The translations under genes were made by a program, and so were the position numbers. Positions 1 to 7,731 of a stretch of 64,000 bases of DNA are shown here, in pieces (within the stretch, counting starts at the first letter, position 1; each line of letters starts with the position of its first letter). Under the pieces are notes generated by a model, which did no database searches, was not told the origin of the DNA, and worked only from the letters and a program-made list of their open reading frames with translations. This stretch comes from DATEDA01 sp035286595 (GTDB taxonomy: Bacteria; Pseudomonadota; Gammaproteobacteria; Burkholderiales; SG8-39). The stretch is from positions 17,459-81,458 of the forward strand of contig DATEDA010000069.1 in assembly GCA_035286595.1 (NCBI GenBank), in the 5' to 3' direction.

Positions 1-1
1 G

Positions 2-439
2 GTCCGCTCGAACCTCTATCCCTCGCTCGCGCAGATCGCCGGCCATACGCTGAACTCCATCTTCCTCGACAGCCTCGCGGTCGACATCGAGCGCCTGCAG
101 CGGATCAACAAGACCCTGCAGTGCGTCTCCCCGGAGCGGGCGGAGGAGGTGGGCCTGAGACTGCGGCCGATCGACGTCTTCGTCCTGCAGCCCAGCCAGC
201 CGATCGAGCGCATTACCGCCCGGTACCTCCAGCACTTCCCGCGCGCAGTCCGGTTTCTGCTGCGCACGGTCGGTGCCATGAATCGCAACGGGTCGAACCT
301 CGCGAGCTACCTGCTGTTCGAGGCGCCCTTCACGCGCGCCTTGATGGAGCTCGGGTATGGCGACACGATGTCCCGCCGGGACGAGATGGTGGCGTTCCTG
401 CGGCGGGGCGCCGAGGACTCGCCTTCGGCGCCCGCATGA
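2..439 (+). CDS. patatin-like phospholipase, C-terminal fragment
   Basis: The reading frame is open from the left window edge to the TGA at 437-439 and gives about 145 residues, so this is only the 3' end of a larger gene. The fragment is helical and contains the stretch HTLNSIFLDSLAVDIERLQR, which I associate with the C-terminal part of bacterial patatin-like phospholipases (lipid acyl hydrolases with a Ser-Asp dyad). The catalytic GXSXG and DGG motifs would lie upstream of the window and cannot be checked. It ends about 105 bases before the PhaM-like gene on the same strand. Family assignment is from recognition of the tail only, hence moderate confidence. Confidence 0.6.
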   Translation, partial: VRSNLYPSLAQIAGHTLNSIFLDSLAVDIERLQRINKTLQCVSPERAEEVGLRLRPIDVFVLQPSQPIERITARYLQHFPRAVRFLLRTVGAMNRNGSNLASYLLFEAPFTRALMELGYGDTMSRRDEMVAFLRRGAEDSPSAPA

Positions 440-544
440 GGTCCGCGGAGCCGGGCGCCCGATCGGTGTCCTTCCCGCGTGTGCACGCTCGCGGGATCGG
501 CTCTACACTCATCTTTCTCCAGCGCTCGCTTTTCGGTGGCCGCC

Positions 545-949
545 GTGACCCAGGACACCCAGTCTAACGACCCGTTCGAGTTCCTGAAGCGGATGTGGGC
601 GCCCATGGGGTTGCCCATGCCGGGTGTGATGGCGCCGCTCCTCGATCCCAACGAGATCGAGAAGCGCATCGCCGACCTCAAGTCGGTCGAGAACTGGCTC
701 GCCATGAACCTGAACGTGCTGCGCATGACCATTCAGGGGCTCGAGATGCAGCGGGCCACGCTCGCCGCGTTCCAGGCGATGCATGCTCCGGCCGCTGCGG
801 GAGCGCAGGCGCCGACGCCGGAGGCGGCTGCGCGGCCCAGCACGGCGGCCGGCACGCCCGACGCGTGGTGGAACCTGCTCCAGCAGACGCAAGCCGCGGC
901 GACGCCAGCGCCGCAATCCGAGCCGAAGCGCGAGAAAAAGCCGAAATGA
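545..949 (+). CDS. phaM: PhaM-like polyhydroxyalkanoate granule regulatory protein
   Basis: About 134 residues. The N-terminus contains DPFEFLKRMW followed by an amphipathic helix region (roughly residues 35-75), then an Ala/Pro-rich linker and a lysine-rich tail ending KREKKPK. This architecture matches PhaM, which in Ralstonia binds PHB synthase PhaC, activates it, and tethers granules to the nucleoid through a basic C-terminus. I chose the GTG at 545 because the conserved part begins a few residues later; a GTG at 536 and an ATG at 479 are also in frame. The stop overlaps the next start as ATGA (946-949), so it is probably translated together with the FIST protein. No phaC or phasin gene is visible in the window. 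Confidence 0.7.
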   Translation: MTQDTQSNDPFEFLKRMWAPMGLPMPGVMAPLLDPNEIEKRIADLKSVENWLAMNLNVLRMTIQGLEMQRATLAAFQAMHAPAAAGAQAPTPEAAARPSTAAGTPDAWWNLLQQTQAAATPAPQSEPKREKKPK

Positions 950-2100
950 CCTTGCGCGGCCGGGACAGTCCGGTGGCGTTCCGCGCCGGTCACGCGCGCG
1001 CCGACCGCTGGGAGGACGCCGTCGACGCGGCGCTGCGCCAGGTGGGAACGATTCCCGCGGGCGCCAACCTGGGATTCGCCTATCTGAGCGATCGGCTGGC
1101 CCCCGCCGCCGCGGAGATCCTCGAGCACCTGAAGAAGGCGACGGGCGTTCGGGAGTGGGTGGGAACGGTCGGCGTGGGGGTGCTCGCCACCGGGATCGAG
1201 TACTTCGACGAGCCCGCGCTCGCCGTGATGCTCGCCGCGTTGCCCGAGGGGGAGTTCCAGGTGTTCTCCGGAAGGTCGCGTCCGCCGCCGCTCGGCGCCA
1301 GGACGCGGAGTGGTGCCGAGGCGGCACACTTCGCCATCGTTCACGGCGACCCGCACACGGACGACATCCCGGAACTGATCGAGGACATGTCGGCGAAGGT
1401 CGCGAGCGGTTACCTCGTAGGCGGGCTCTCGAGCTCGCGCCAGACGACCTTCCAGCTCGCGAACGAGGTGCTGCAAGGCGGTCTCTCGGGCGTCGTGCTT
1501 TCGTCCGCGATCGACGTCGCGACCCGGCTTACCCAGGGCTGCTCGCCGTTGCGGCAGGGCGCCGACAGGGTACCCGTTCGCCACGTCGTCACCGAGGGTG
1601 AGCGGAACATCATCGCTGCGCTCGACGGCCGTCCGGCGCTCGACGTCCTCAAGGAGGACCTCGGCGAGGTCGCGGCTCGGGACTTGCGCCGCGCCGCGCA
1701 GGCCATTCACGCCGGCCTGCCGGTTGCGGGTTCCGACACCGGCGACTACCTCGTGCGCAACCTCGTCGGCATCGATCCGCAGCACAAGCTCATCGCGATC
1801 GGCGGGCTGGTGGAACGGGGGATGCCGATCCTGTTCTGCCGGCGCGACAGCGCTGCGGCGCACGAGGACCTGTTGCGGATGCTCGACAGCATCCGCCAGG
1901 ACTTCGACGGCCCGCCCAAGGGTGGCCTCTACTTCTCGTGCCTCGGCCGGGGCGAGCACATGTTCGGGCGGCGCTCCGCGGAGCTCGGCGTGGTCCGCGA
2001 CCGGCTCGGCGAGTTCCCGCTGGTCGGGTTCTTCTGCAACGGCGAAATCTCACACGACCGACTCTACGGCTACACTGGCGTGCTGACGCTGTTCCGCTGA
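946..2100 (+). CDS. FIST domain protein (putative small-ligand sensor)
   Basis: About 384 residues with no signal peptide or membrane segment. The N-terminal half (about 35-230) matches the FIST_N region, including the run of loops around GVGVLATG and YLVGGLSSSR; the C-terminal half (about 235-375) matches FIST_C and contains the family's characteristic GLYFSCLGRG and VGFFCNGEI segments. FIST proteins are thought to be sensory modules for small ligands, often fused to output domains; here there is no output domain, so it is a stand-alone FIST. Start at ATG 946 overlaps the stop of the PhaM-like gene, indicating translational coupling. A link to storage-granule metabolism is inference from this coupling. 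Confidence 0.85.
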   Translation: MTLRGRDSPVAFRAGHARADRWEDAVDAALRQVGTIPAGANLGFAYLSDRLAPAAAEILEHLKKATGVREWVGTVGVGVLATGIEYFDEPALAVMLAALPEGEFQVFSGRSRPPPLGARTRSGAEAAHFAIVHGDPHTDDIPELIEDMSAKVASGYLVGGLSSSRQTTFQLANEVLQGGLSGVVLSSAIDVATRLTQGCSPLRQGADRVPVRHVVTEGERNIIAALDGRPALDVLKEDLGEVAARDLRRAAQAIHAGLPVAGSDTGDYLVRNLVGIDPQHKLIAIGGLVERGMPILFCRRDSAAAHEDLLRMLDSIRQDFDGPPKGGLYFSCLGRGEHMFGRRSAELGVVRDRLGEFPLVGFFCNGEISHDRLYGYTGVLTLFR

Positions 2101-2217
2101 ACGACGGCGAGCGGTGGGGTCGCGAGGCAGTTCGACCCCCGCCTGACGGCGGCTCGCGGACCGGAAACCGATTGCTTCGAAACCACCAAACGCTGACTTT
2201 CTCCTAGGAGACTCAAG

Positions 2218-3192
2218 ATGCCCAAAGCGATCCGATTTCCCAAGACCGGCGGTCCCGAGGTGCTCGTGTGGGAGGATGTCGAGGTCGGCGACCCCGGTCC
2301 CGGCCAGCTCCGCATCCGCCACCATGCGATCGGCGTGAACTACGTCGATACCTATCAACGCGCGGGCCTCTACCCGATGCCGCTTCCGAGCGGCTGCGGG
2401 TCGGAGGCCGCGGGCGTCGTCGAAGCGGTGGGGACGGGCGTGACCGACTTCAAGCTCGGCGACCGCGTGGCCTACGCCACGGCGCCGGTCGGCGCTTACT
2501 CCGAGGTGCGGCTGTACCCGGCGGACCGTGCCGTCAAGCTCCCGGAGGGGATCTCGTTCGAGACTGCCGCCGCGATGATGCTGAAGGGCATGACAGTCCA
2601 GTATCTGATCAAGCGGACGTTCAAGGTGCAGCCGGGCATGACCGTGCTGTGGCACGCGGCGGCCGGCGGCGTGGGCCTGATCGCATGCCAGTGGCTGAAG
2701 GCGCTGGGGGTCAAGGTCATCGGCACGGCCGGGTCGGACAGCAAGGCCGCGCTCGCGCGCGATCACGGCTGCGACCACACGATCGTGTACACGCGCGAGA
2801 ATTTCGTCGAGCGCACCAAGGAGATCACCGGCGGGAAGGGCGTGCCGGTCGTCTACGACTCGGTCGGCAAGACCACCTTCATGGGGTCGCTCGACTGCCT
2901 GCAGCCGCTCGGGATGATGGTCAACTTCGGCAGCGCGTCCGGCGCTCCCGAGCCGCTGAACCTCGGGTTGCTTGCCCAGAAGGGCTCGCTGTTCGTGACC
3001 CGGCCGACGCTCAACACCTACGCGGCGAAGCGCGAGGACCTGGTCGCGGGCGCGAACGACCTGTTCGACGTGGTGAAGTCCGGGAAGGTGAGGATCGAGA
3101 TCGCGCAGCGGTATCCGCTGAAGGACGCCGCGCAGGCGCACCGCGACCTGGAAGCGCGCAAGACGACCGGCTCCACCATCCTGCTGCCATAG
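2218..3192 (+). CDS. qorA: NADPH:quinone oxidoreductase (zeta-crystallin/QOR type)
   Basis: 324 residues, the usual length for the QOR branch of the medium-chain dehydrogenase/reductase superfamily. The N-terminal GroES-like domain contains GVNYVDTYQRAGLYP, and the Rossmann domain has the nucleotide loop AAAGGVGL at about residues 147-154. The zinc-binding cysteines of alcohol dehydrogenases are absent, as expected for QOR, which transfers electrons from NADPH to quinones or reduces alkenals. An AGGAGA ribosome-binding site at about 2205 sits well spaced before the ATG. It stands alone between the FIST gene (117-base gap) and the peptidase gene. Confidence 0.92.
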   Translation: MPKAIRFPKTGGPEVLVWEDVEVGDPGPGQLRIRHHAIGVNYVDTYQRAGLYPMPLPSGCGSEAAGVVEAVGTGVTDFKLGDRVAYATAPVGAYSEVRLYPADRAVKLPEGISFETAAAMMLKGMTVQYLIKRTFKVQPGMTVLWHAAAGGVGLIACQWLKALGVKVIGTAGSDSKAALARDHGCDHTIVYTRENFVERTKEITGGKGVPVVYDSVGKTTFMGSLDCLQPLGMMVNFGSASGAPEPLNLGLLAQKGSLFVTRPTLNTYAAKREDLVAGANDLFDVVKSGKVRIEIAQRYPLKDAAQAHRDLEARKTTGSTILLP

Positions 3193-3254
3193 CGTCGTCG
3201 CCGCCGGTCGGGCGCGCGCCGGCGCGCGCCCGGGGATGGTCGCGAGGTATGCCC

Positions 3255-4220
3255 ATGGATGCCCCGCAGATCCGCACCGATCTCTACCCGGAGATCGAAC
3301 CCTACGCGTCGGGGATGCTGCCGCTCGACGCAATCCACCAGATGTACTGGGAGGCCTCCGGCAATCCCGGCGGGATCCCGGTTGTCTTCCTGCACGGCGG
3401 CCCGGGCGCCGGCTCGACGCCGAAGCACCGCCGCTTCTTCGATCCGACCGCGTACCGGATCGTGGTCTACGACCAACGCGGCGCGGGGCGCTCGCTACCG
3501 CTCGGCGAGCTGCGCGAGAACACGACGCTCCATCTCGTCGACGATCTCGAGCGGCTGCGGACCCACCTCGGCATCGAATCGTGGCTCGTGTTCGGCGGCT
3601 CGTGGGGTTCGACGCTCGCGCTCGCGTACGCCGAGGCGCATCCGCGCCGCTGCCTCGGCCTCATACTCCGCGGCATCTTCCTCTGCCGCCGGAGCGAGAT
3701 CGAGTGGTTCCTCTATGGGCTGCGGGACATCTTTCCCGAGCCCTGGGAGCGATTTGCCGGATTCCTCCCGCCGGCGGAGCGCGGCGACTTGCTCGGCGCC
3801 TACTATCGGCGGCTCGTCGATCCCGACCCGCGTGTCCACCTGCCGGCCGCCAAGGCGTGGAGCATCTACGAGGGCGCGTGCTCGACGCTGCTGCCGTCGC
3901 CGGACACGGTCGACTACTTCGCTGGCGACGTGGTCGCGCTCGGTCTGGCGCGGATGGAGGCGCACTACTTCAAGCACGACATCTTTCTCCCGGAGAACGC
4001 GCTGCTCGAGAACGCGCACCGCCTGCGCGGCATCCCGGGGGTGATCGTCCAGGGCCGCTACGATCTCGTCTGCCCGCTCATCTCGGCGCACGAGCTCGCT
4101 CGGGCATGGCCGGACGCAGAGTACGAGATCATCCGGGACGCAGGACACTCGGCGTGGGAGCCCGGGATCTGCGCTGCCCTCGTCGCGGCCTGCGAGCGGT
4201 TCAAGCTGCGGTTGCGCTAG
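3255..4220 (+). CDS. pip: proline iminopeptidase (alpha/beta hydrolase, S33)
   Basis: About 321 residues. The oxyanion motif HGGPG is at 47-51, the nucleophile elbow GGSWGS places the catalytic serine at about 116, the acid is Asp270 in GRYDLVCP and the base is His298 in GHSAW, giving a complete triad. The family (PIP, MEROPS S33) removes N-terminal proline from short peptides in the cytoplasm. I start at ATG 3255 because GAGGT at 3244-3248 is correctly spaced for it; ATG 3249 is in frame but would sit directly on that site. No signal peptide. The next gene downstream is on the opposite strand and ends beyond a hairpin terminator. Confidence 0.92.
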   Translation: MDAPQIRTDLYPEIEPYASGMLPLDAIHQMYWEASGNPGGIPVVFLHGGPGAGSTPKHRRFFDPTAYRIVVYDQRGAGRSLPLGELRENTTLHLVDDLERLRTHLGIESWLVFGGSWGSTLALAYAEAHPRRCLGLILRGIFLCRRSEIEWFLYGLRDIFPEPWERFAGFLPPAERGDLLGAYYRRLVDPDPRVHLPAAKAWSIYEGACSTLLPSPDTVDYFAGDVVALGLARMEAHYFKHDIFLPENALLENAHRLRGIPGVIVQGRYDLVCPLISAHELARAWPDAEYEIIRDAGHSAWEPGICAALVAACERFKLRLR

Positions 4221-4240
4221 TCGCGGCTGGGGTAGGAACG

Positions 4241-4267
4241 AAAACGCCGTGGCGTGCGCCACGGCGT
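4241..4267 (-). terminator. intrinsic terminator of the small secreted protein gene
   Basis: Perfect 10-bp inverted repeat ACGCCGTGGC (4244-4253) and GCCACGGCGT (4258-4267) with a 4-base loop; on the minus strand it is followed by TTTT (complement of 4241-4244). It lies 20 bases past the stop of the minus-strand gene and also sits between two convergent genes. Confidence 0.8.
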
Positions 4268-4287
4268 CGTCGACGACCGGGACGCGA

Positions 4288-4533
4288 TCAGATCTTGAGG
4301 ATCTTCTTCGCCTTCGCGAGCGTGTCGACCGACTCCTGATGCTTGCCGGCCTTGTGGAGCGTCTCGCCCGCGGCCCGGAGCTTCTTCACGTCCGCCATTT
4401 CCTGGGCCGAGAGCTTCGGGTTCTTCGCGAGCGCGGCGTCGATCGCCTTCATGTCCCCGGGGCATTGGAACGCGAATGCCGGGGCGGCGGCGAGCAGGCC
4501 GGCGACGAGCAACGCTGTCAGATGGATCTTCAC
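4288..4533 (-). CDS. small exported hypothetical protein
   Basis: 81 residues starting at GTG 4533, preceded by an AGGAGA ribosome-binding site about 8 bases upstream, which decides this start over the longer in-frame extension. The N-terminus (VKIHLTALLVAGLLAAAPAF) is a clear Sec signal peptide with cleavage predicted after AFA at about residue 22. The mature part is about 59 residues, rich in Lys and Ala, predicted helical, with a single Cys near its N-terminus; there is no lipobox. I do not recognise a characterised family. It has its own terminator and is divergent from the Nudix gene, so it is probably a single-gene unit. Function unknown; a periplasmic location is inferred. Confidence 0.75.
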   Translation of the reverse strand: MKIHLTALLVAGLLAAAPAFAFQCPGDMKAIDAALAKNPKLSAQEMADVKKLRAAGETLHKAGKHQESVDTLAKAKKILKI

Positions 4534-4754
4534 TTTGACTTCTCCTCTTATTCGGATCGACTCGAGACTTCCGGCCGTCCGGCGCCGTCGCGCCGGGCCC
4601 GGCCGTACGCGAGAAACATTCCCGCGGCCCGCATTATTCCACGCGCGCGGGGCCTTGCGGAAAATTCGCACGGGTGCCGTCCTGAGCCACCGCCCGAAGC
4701 GGGGTTCGCGCGTAGAATCCTCGCCTCAAGAGCAGCACCGCGACTAGGCTTCCC

Positions 4755-5375
4755 GTGAACGCCCCGCAGCACCCCGGCTCCTACTCCGCACGCTGGCTTC
4801 GCGAACGCTTCGCGACGCCGCGCGCCGTAGCGCCGGTGACGACGGGGGACGGGCACCTCTGGCGAAAGGATCGCGAGATCCGGCCCGCTGCGGTGCTGGT
4901 CCCGGTCGTCAACCGCGACGACGAGCTGACGATCCTGTTCACGAAGCGCACCGCGCACCTGCACGATCACGCCGGCCAGATCAGTTTTCCGGGCGGGCGT
5001 GCGGAGGACGGCGACCCCTCGCCCGGGGACACCGCGTTGCGCGAGACGGCCGAGGAGATCGGACTCGCGCCCGATCGGGTCGAGATTCTCGGCCGACTCA
5101 CCGAGTACACGACGGTGACAGGCTATCGTGTCACGCCGGTGGTCGGCCTCGTGACCCCGCCGCTCGCGCTGAAGCTCGATGACTTCGAGGTCGCGGAGGT
5201 GTTCGAAGTCCCGCTCTCGTTTCTCCTCGACCCGGCGAACCACCAGCGCAATCTCGTCGTGCACGAGGGCAACGAGCGGCACTACTACGCGATGCCATAC
5301 GGGCGCCACTACATCTGGGGCGCGACGGCCGGGATGCTGATGAACCTCTACGCTCATCTCGGGCGGCCCGCATAG
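4755..5375 (+). CDS. CoA pyrophosphatase (Nudix hydrolase, NudL type)
   Basis: 206 residues. The Nudix core RETAEEIGL is at about residues 96-104, and it is preceded by the CoA-pyrophosphatase signature around KRTAHLHDHAGQISFPGG (the UPF0035/NudL motif), which distinguishes this branch from general Nudix enzymes. The expected reaction is Mg-dependent cleavage of CoA or its derivatives to 3',5'-ADP and 4'-phosphopantetheine in the cytoplasm. Start is GTG 4755; no better-placed ATG exists. The 221-base region between this gene and the divergent small secreted protein gene holds no further ORF and presumably both promoters. The substrate is assigned from family only. Confidence 0.88.
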   Translation: MNAPQHPGSYSARWLRERFATPRAVAPVTTGDGHLWRKDREIRPAAVLVPVVNRDDELTILFTKRTAHLHDHAGQISFPGGRAEDGDPSPGDTALRETAEEIGLAPDRVEILGRLTEYTTVTGYRVTPVVGLVTPPLALKLDDFEVAEVFEVPLSFLLDPANHQRNLVVHEGNERHYYAMPYGRHYIWGATAGMLMNLYAHLGRPA

Positions 5376-5377
5376 CC

Positions 5378-5429
5378 ATGACTTCGCCCTGAGCAGTTGG
5401 CTATACTCCTTCGGTCGTACGACCAAAGG
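5378..5429 (+). promoter_or_regulatory. putative promoter and palindrome before the YpfJ-type peptidase gene
   Basis: ATGACT at 5378-5383 (4 of 6 to the -35 consensus) is separated by 18 bases from TATACT at 5402-5407 (5 of 6 to the -10 consensus). Immediately after it lies a perfect 12-bp palindrome GGTCGTACGACC (5413-5424), extended with one mismatch on each side to CCTT/AAGG (5408-5429). The right arm contains the AAAGGA ribosome-binding site, so as DNA it could be an operator and as RNA a hairpin that hides the site. Confidence 0.5.
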
Positions 5430-5437
5430 AAGCCGCC

Positions 5438-6301
5438 ATGCGAATCGAAGACCAGCGGCGCAGCGACCAGATCGAGGACCGCCGCGGCATGTCCGTCGGG
5501 CGCGGAGTGGCCGGCGGCGGTATCGGGCTCGTCGTGATCGTGCTGCTGGCGCTGTTCTTCAATATCGATCCGAGCCTCCTCCTGCAGGGCGGCGCGCCGC
5601 CCGGCGCCGTCCCGCAGGCGCCGGAACAGCGAGTCGAGGCTCGCGCGCCGTCGCGCGAGGACAAGATGGCGGACTTCATCGCCGCCGTCCTCGGCAGCAC
5701 CGAGGATACGTGGACCGAACTCTTCGCACGCAGCGGTCGCGCCTACCGGAAGCCGACGCTCGTGCTCTTCACCGGCGCGGTGCAGTCGGCGTGCGGGTTT
5801 GCCCAGGCGGCCGTGGGCCCGTTCTACTGCCCTGCCGACCAGAAGCTCTACATCGATCTCGCGTTCTACCGCGATCTTCAGGACCGCTTCCGGGCCCCGG
5901 GTGACTTCGCCCAGGCCTATGTCGTTGCGCACGAGGTGGGGCACCACGTCCAGAACCTTCTCGGCATCGCCGAGAAGGTCCAGGCCGCGCAGCAGCGCGC
6001 TGGCCAGCGGGGCGCGGCAGCGCTCTCGATCCGGATGGAGCTGCAGGCCGACTGCCTTGCCGGTATCTGGGCGGCGCACGCGAACCGGTCGAAACGGATC
6101 CTCGAGCCGGGCGACCTGGAGGAGGGGCTGAACGCCGCGGCTGCGGTCGGCGACGACCGCATCCAGATGGCCTCGCGCGGCTACGTCTCGCCCGAGTCGT
6201 TTACGCACGGCAGCTCCCAGCAGCGCGTGCGCTGGTTCCGGCGCGGCTTGGAGACGAGCGACCTCAAGGCGTGCGATACCTTCGCCATAGCCAATCTTTG
6301 A
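5438..6301 (+). CDS. YpfJ-family neutral zinc metallopeptidase, membrane-anchored
   Basis: 287 residues. The N-terminus is short and charged, followed by a glycine-rich turn and one membrane segment (about 25-45). The zinc motif HEVGH is at 165-169 and the probable third ligand is Glu201 in ELQADC, both standard for the YpfJ/KPN_02809 neutral zinc metallopeptidase family. The catalytic domain is expected in the periplasm because the anchor is N-terminal with a short arginine-containing cytoplasmic tail. An AAAGGA site precedes the ATG by 7 bases. Physiological substrates of this family are unknown. Confidence 0.88.
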   Translation: MRIEDQRRSDQIEDRRGMSVGRGVAGGGIGLVVIVLLALFFNIDPSLLLQGGAPPGAVPQAPEQRVEARAPSREDKMADFIAAVLGSTEDTWTELFARSGRAYRKPTLVLFTGAVQSACGFAQAAVGPFYCPADQKLYIDLAFYRDLQDRFRAPGDFAQAYVVAHEVGHHVQNLLGIAEKVQAAQQRAGQRGAAALSIRMELQADCLAGIWAAHANRSKRILEPGDLEEGLNAAAAVGDDRIQMASRGYVSPESFTHGSSQQRVRWFRRGLETSDLKACDTFAIANL

Positions 6302-6374
6302 ACGCCAGCGGCTACCGCGGCCGCGGCGACGCGAGGCCGCGAGCGCCGGCCTTTGACCGGCGCCTTCGCAGTCG

Positions 6375-7385
6375 ATGAGTTTTCTCTCGCTTGTCCTCGC
6401 GCTCGTGCTGGAGCACCTGCGTCCGACGGTCGACCGGAGGGTAGTGCTCGCGCCGGTCGCGGCCTACTCCGGGTTGCTCGAGCGGCACTTCGACGCCGGC
6501 GAGGCGCAGCAGGGCGTGATCGCGTGGGTGCTCGCAGTGGTCCCGCTCGTCCTGGCGAGCTGGGCGATCTATGCCGGTCTCGCCGCGATCAATCCGCTGC
6601 TCGGGCTCGGGTTCAACGTCGCGGCGCTCTACCTGACCATGGGTTTCCGGCAGCACAGCCAGCGCTTCAACGCCGTCCAGAGAGCGCTCAAGGACGGCGA
6701 CCTCGCCGAGGCCCGCCGCGTGCTCGGCGAGTGGCGGGGGCATCCTTGCGACGGGCTGTCCGCGTCCGAGGTCGCCCGCCTCGCGATCGAAGGGGCGTTC
6801 CTCGTCGCGCATCGCCATGTGTTTGGCGTGATGCTCTGGTTCCTGCTGCTGCCCGGCCCGAGCGGCGCAGTGCTCTACCGCTTGGCGCAGTTCCTGGCCG
6901 ACCGTTGGGGGGGAACGGATCGCGCGGCCCGAGCGGGGCGAATGTTCGGGGCGCAGCTTGCCGGTCTGGAGCCGCCCGAAGGAGGCACCCCGCCGGCGCC
7001 CTCCGACGACGACGGGCCGGGGCGGTTCGGCGAGTTCGCTCGGGCGGCATTTCATGTGATCGACTGGCTGCCCGCACGGTGCACGGCGGCTTCGTTCGCG
7101 ATCGTCGGTGACTTCGAGGATGCGGTGTATTGCTGGCGCACCCAGGCGGCGCGCTGGCCCGATCCGCTGCTCGGCGTGGTGTTGGCCGCCGGAGCCGGTG
7201 CGCTCGGGCTGCGCCTGGGCATGCCCATTGCCCCCGGCGGCGGTGTCGAGGACCGGCCGGAACTCGGCCTCGGCGAGGAGGCGGACGCGCCGTTCCTCGA
7301 CAGCGCGGTCGGGCTCATCTGGCGCGCGCTGGTGCTCTGGCTCGCGTTGGTGCTGGTCGTGACGGTGGCTTCGGCATTCGGCTAG
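6375..7385 (+). CDS. CobD/CbiB-family integral membrane protein
   Basis: 336 residues with hydrophobic segments near 1-14, 48-72, 75-92, 150-175 and two at the C-terminus (about 270-285 and 310-332). It resembles the betaproteobacterial proteins annotated as CobD/CbiB family, whose namesake attaches aminopropanol to cobyric acid, but it also resembles AmpE-type proteins. No other cobalamin gene is nearby, so a role in cobalamin synthesis is not supported by context. The ATG at 6375 begins MSFLSL directly with a membrane segment. It is convergent with the DUF2007-like gene, with only 22 bases between their stops. Confidence 0.7.
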   Translation: MSFLSLVLALVLEHLRPTVDRRVVLAPVAAYSGLLERHFDAGEAQQGVIAWVLAVVPLVLASWAIYAGLAAINPLLGLGFNVAALYLTMGFRQHSQRFNAVQRALKDGDLAEARRVLGEWRGHPCDGLSASEVARLAIEGAFLVAHRHVFGVMLWFLLLPGPSGAVLYRLAQFLADRWGGTDRAARAGRMFGAQLAGLEPPEGGTPPAPSDDDGPGRFGEFARAAFHVIDWLPARCTAASFAIVGDFEDAVYCWRTQAARWPDPLLGVVLAAGAGALGLRLGMPIAPGGGVEDRPELGLGEEADAPFLDSAVGLIWRALVLWLALVLVVTVASAFG

Positions 7386-7407
7386 AAGGACCCGAGACCT
7401 CCGCTGG

Positions 7408-7731
7408 TCATTCCCCCGGTCGCGTCTCGCGATGCGCGCCGCACTTCCAGCAGGTGTCGAACTGTCCCTCGAGCCACTCACGGCAGACGCCGCAGGTCCA
7501 CGCCGGCGCCGGCGGCGGGGGCCGCCGCCAAGCCTCCAGAAGCGCCTCGGCGCGCGGCCGGTCGGACTCGCGCGACAGATGGAGCTCGAGCGCGCAGTCG
7601 ATGAACGGGATCTCGCCGGCGAGCCGCGACAGCAGCTCGTTCTTCACCCAGCAGCGGATGCCTTCGGCCTCGAGGACGTTCTTGAGGTGATGGATCTCGA
7701 GCAGGTTGAGCGAGGTGAGCAGCGGCCTCAT
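7408..7731 (-). CDS. DUF2007-like protein with C-terminal zinc-ribbon
   Basis: 107 residues. The first 70 residues (MRPLLTSLNLLEIHHLKNVL and on) match the DUF2007 'putative signal transducing' fold, a small alpha/beta domain. The tail carries two CXXC pairs (CGVC and CWKC, 12 residues apart), which form a likely zinc ribbon. Its ATG overlaps the TGA of rsgA as ATGA, so it is translated together with rsgA. The function of the family is not established; coupling to a ribosome-assembly GTPase is the only contextual hint. Confidence 0.75.
   Translation of the reverse strand: MRPLLTSLNLLEIHHLKNVLEAEGIRCWVKNELLSRLAGEIPFIDCALELHLSRESDRPRAEALLEAWRRPPPPAPAWTCGVCREWLEGQFDTCWKCGAHRETRPGE

Noticed and set aside
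6375..7385. cobalamin biosynthesis gene cobD/cbiB proper
   Set aside because: No other cobalamin genes are nearby and the family is mixed with AmpE-like proteins, so only the family name is given.
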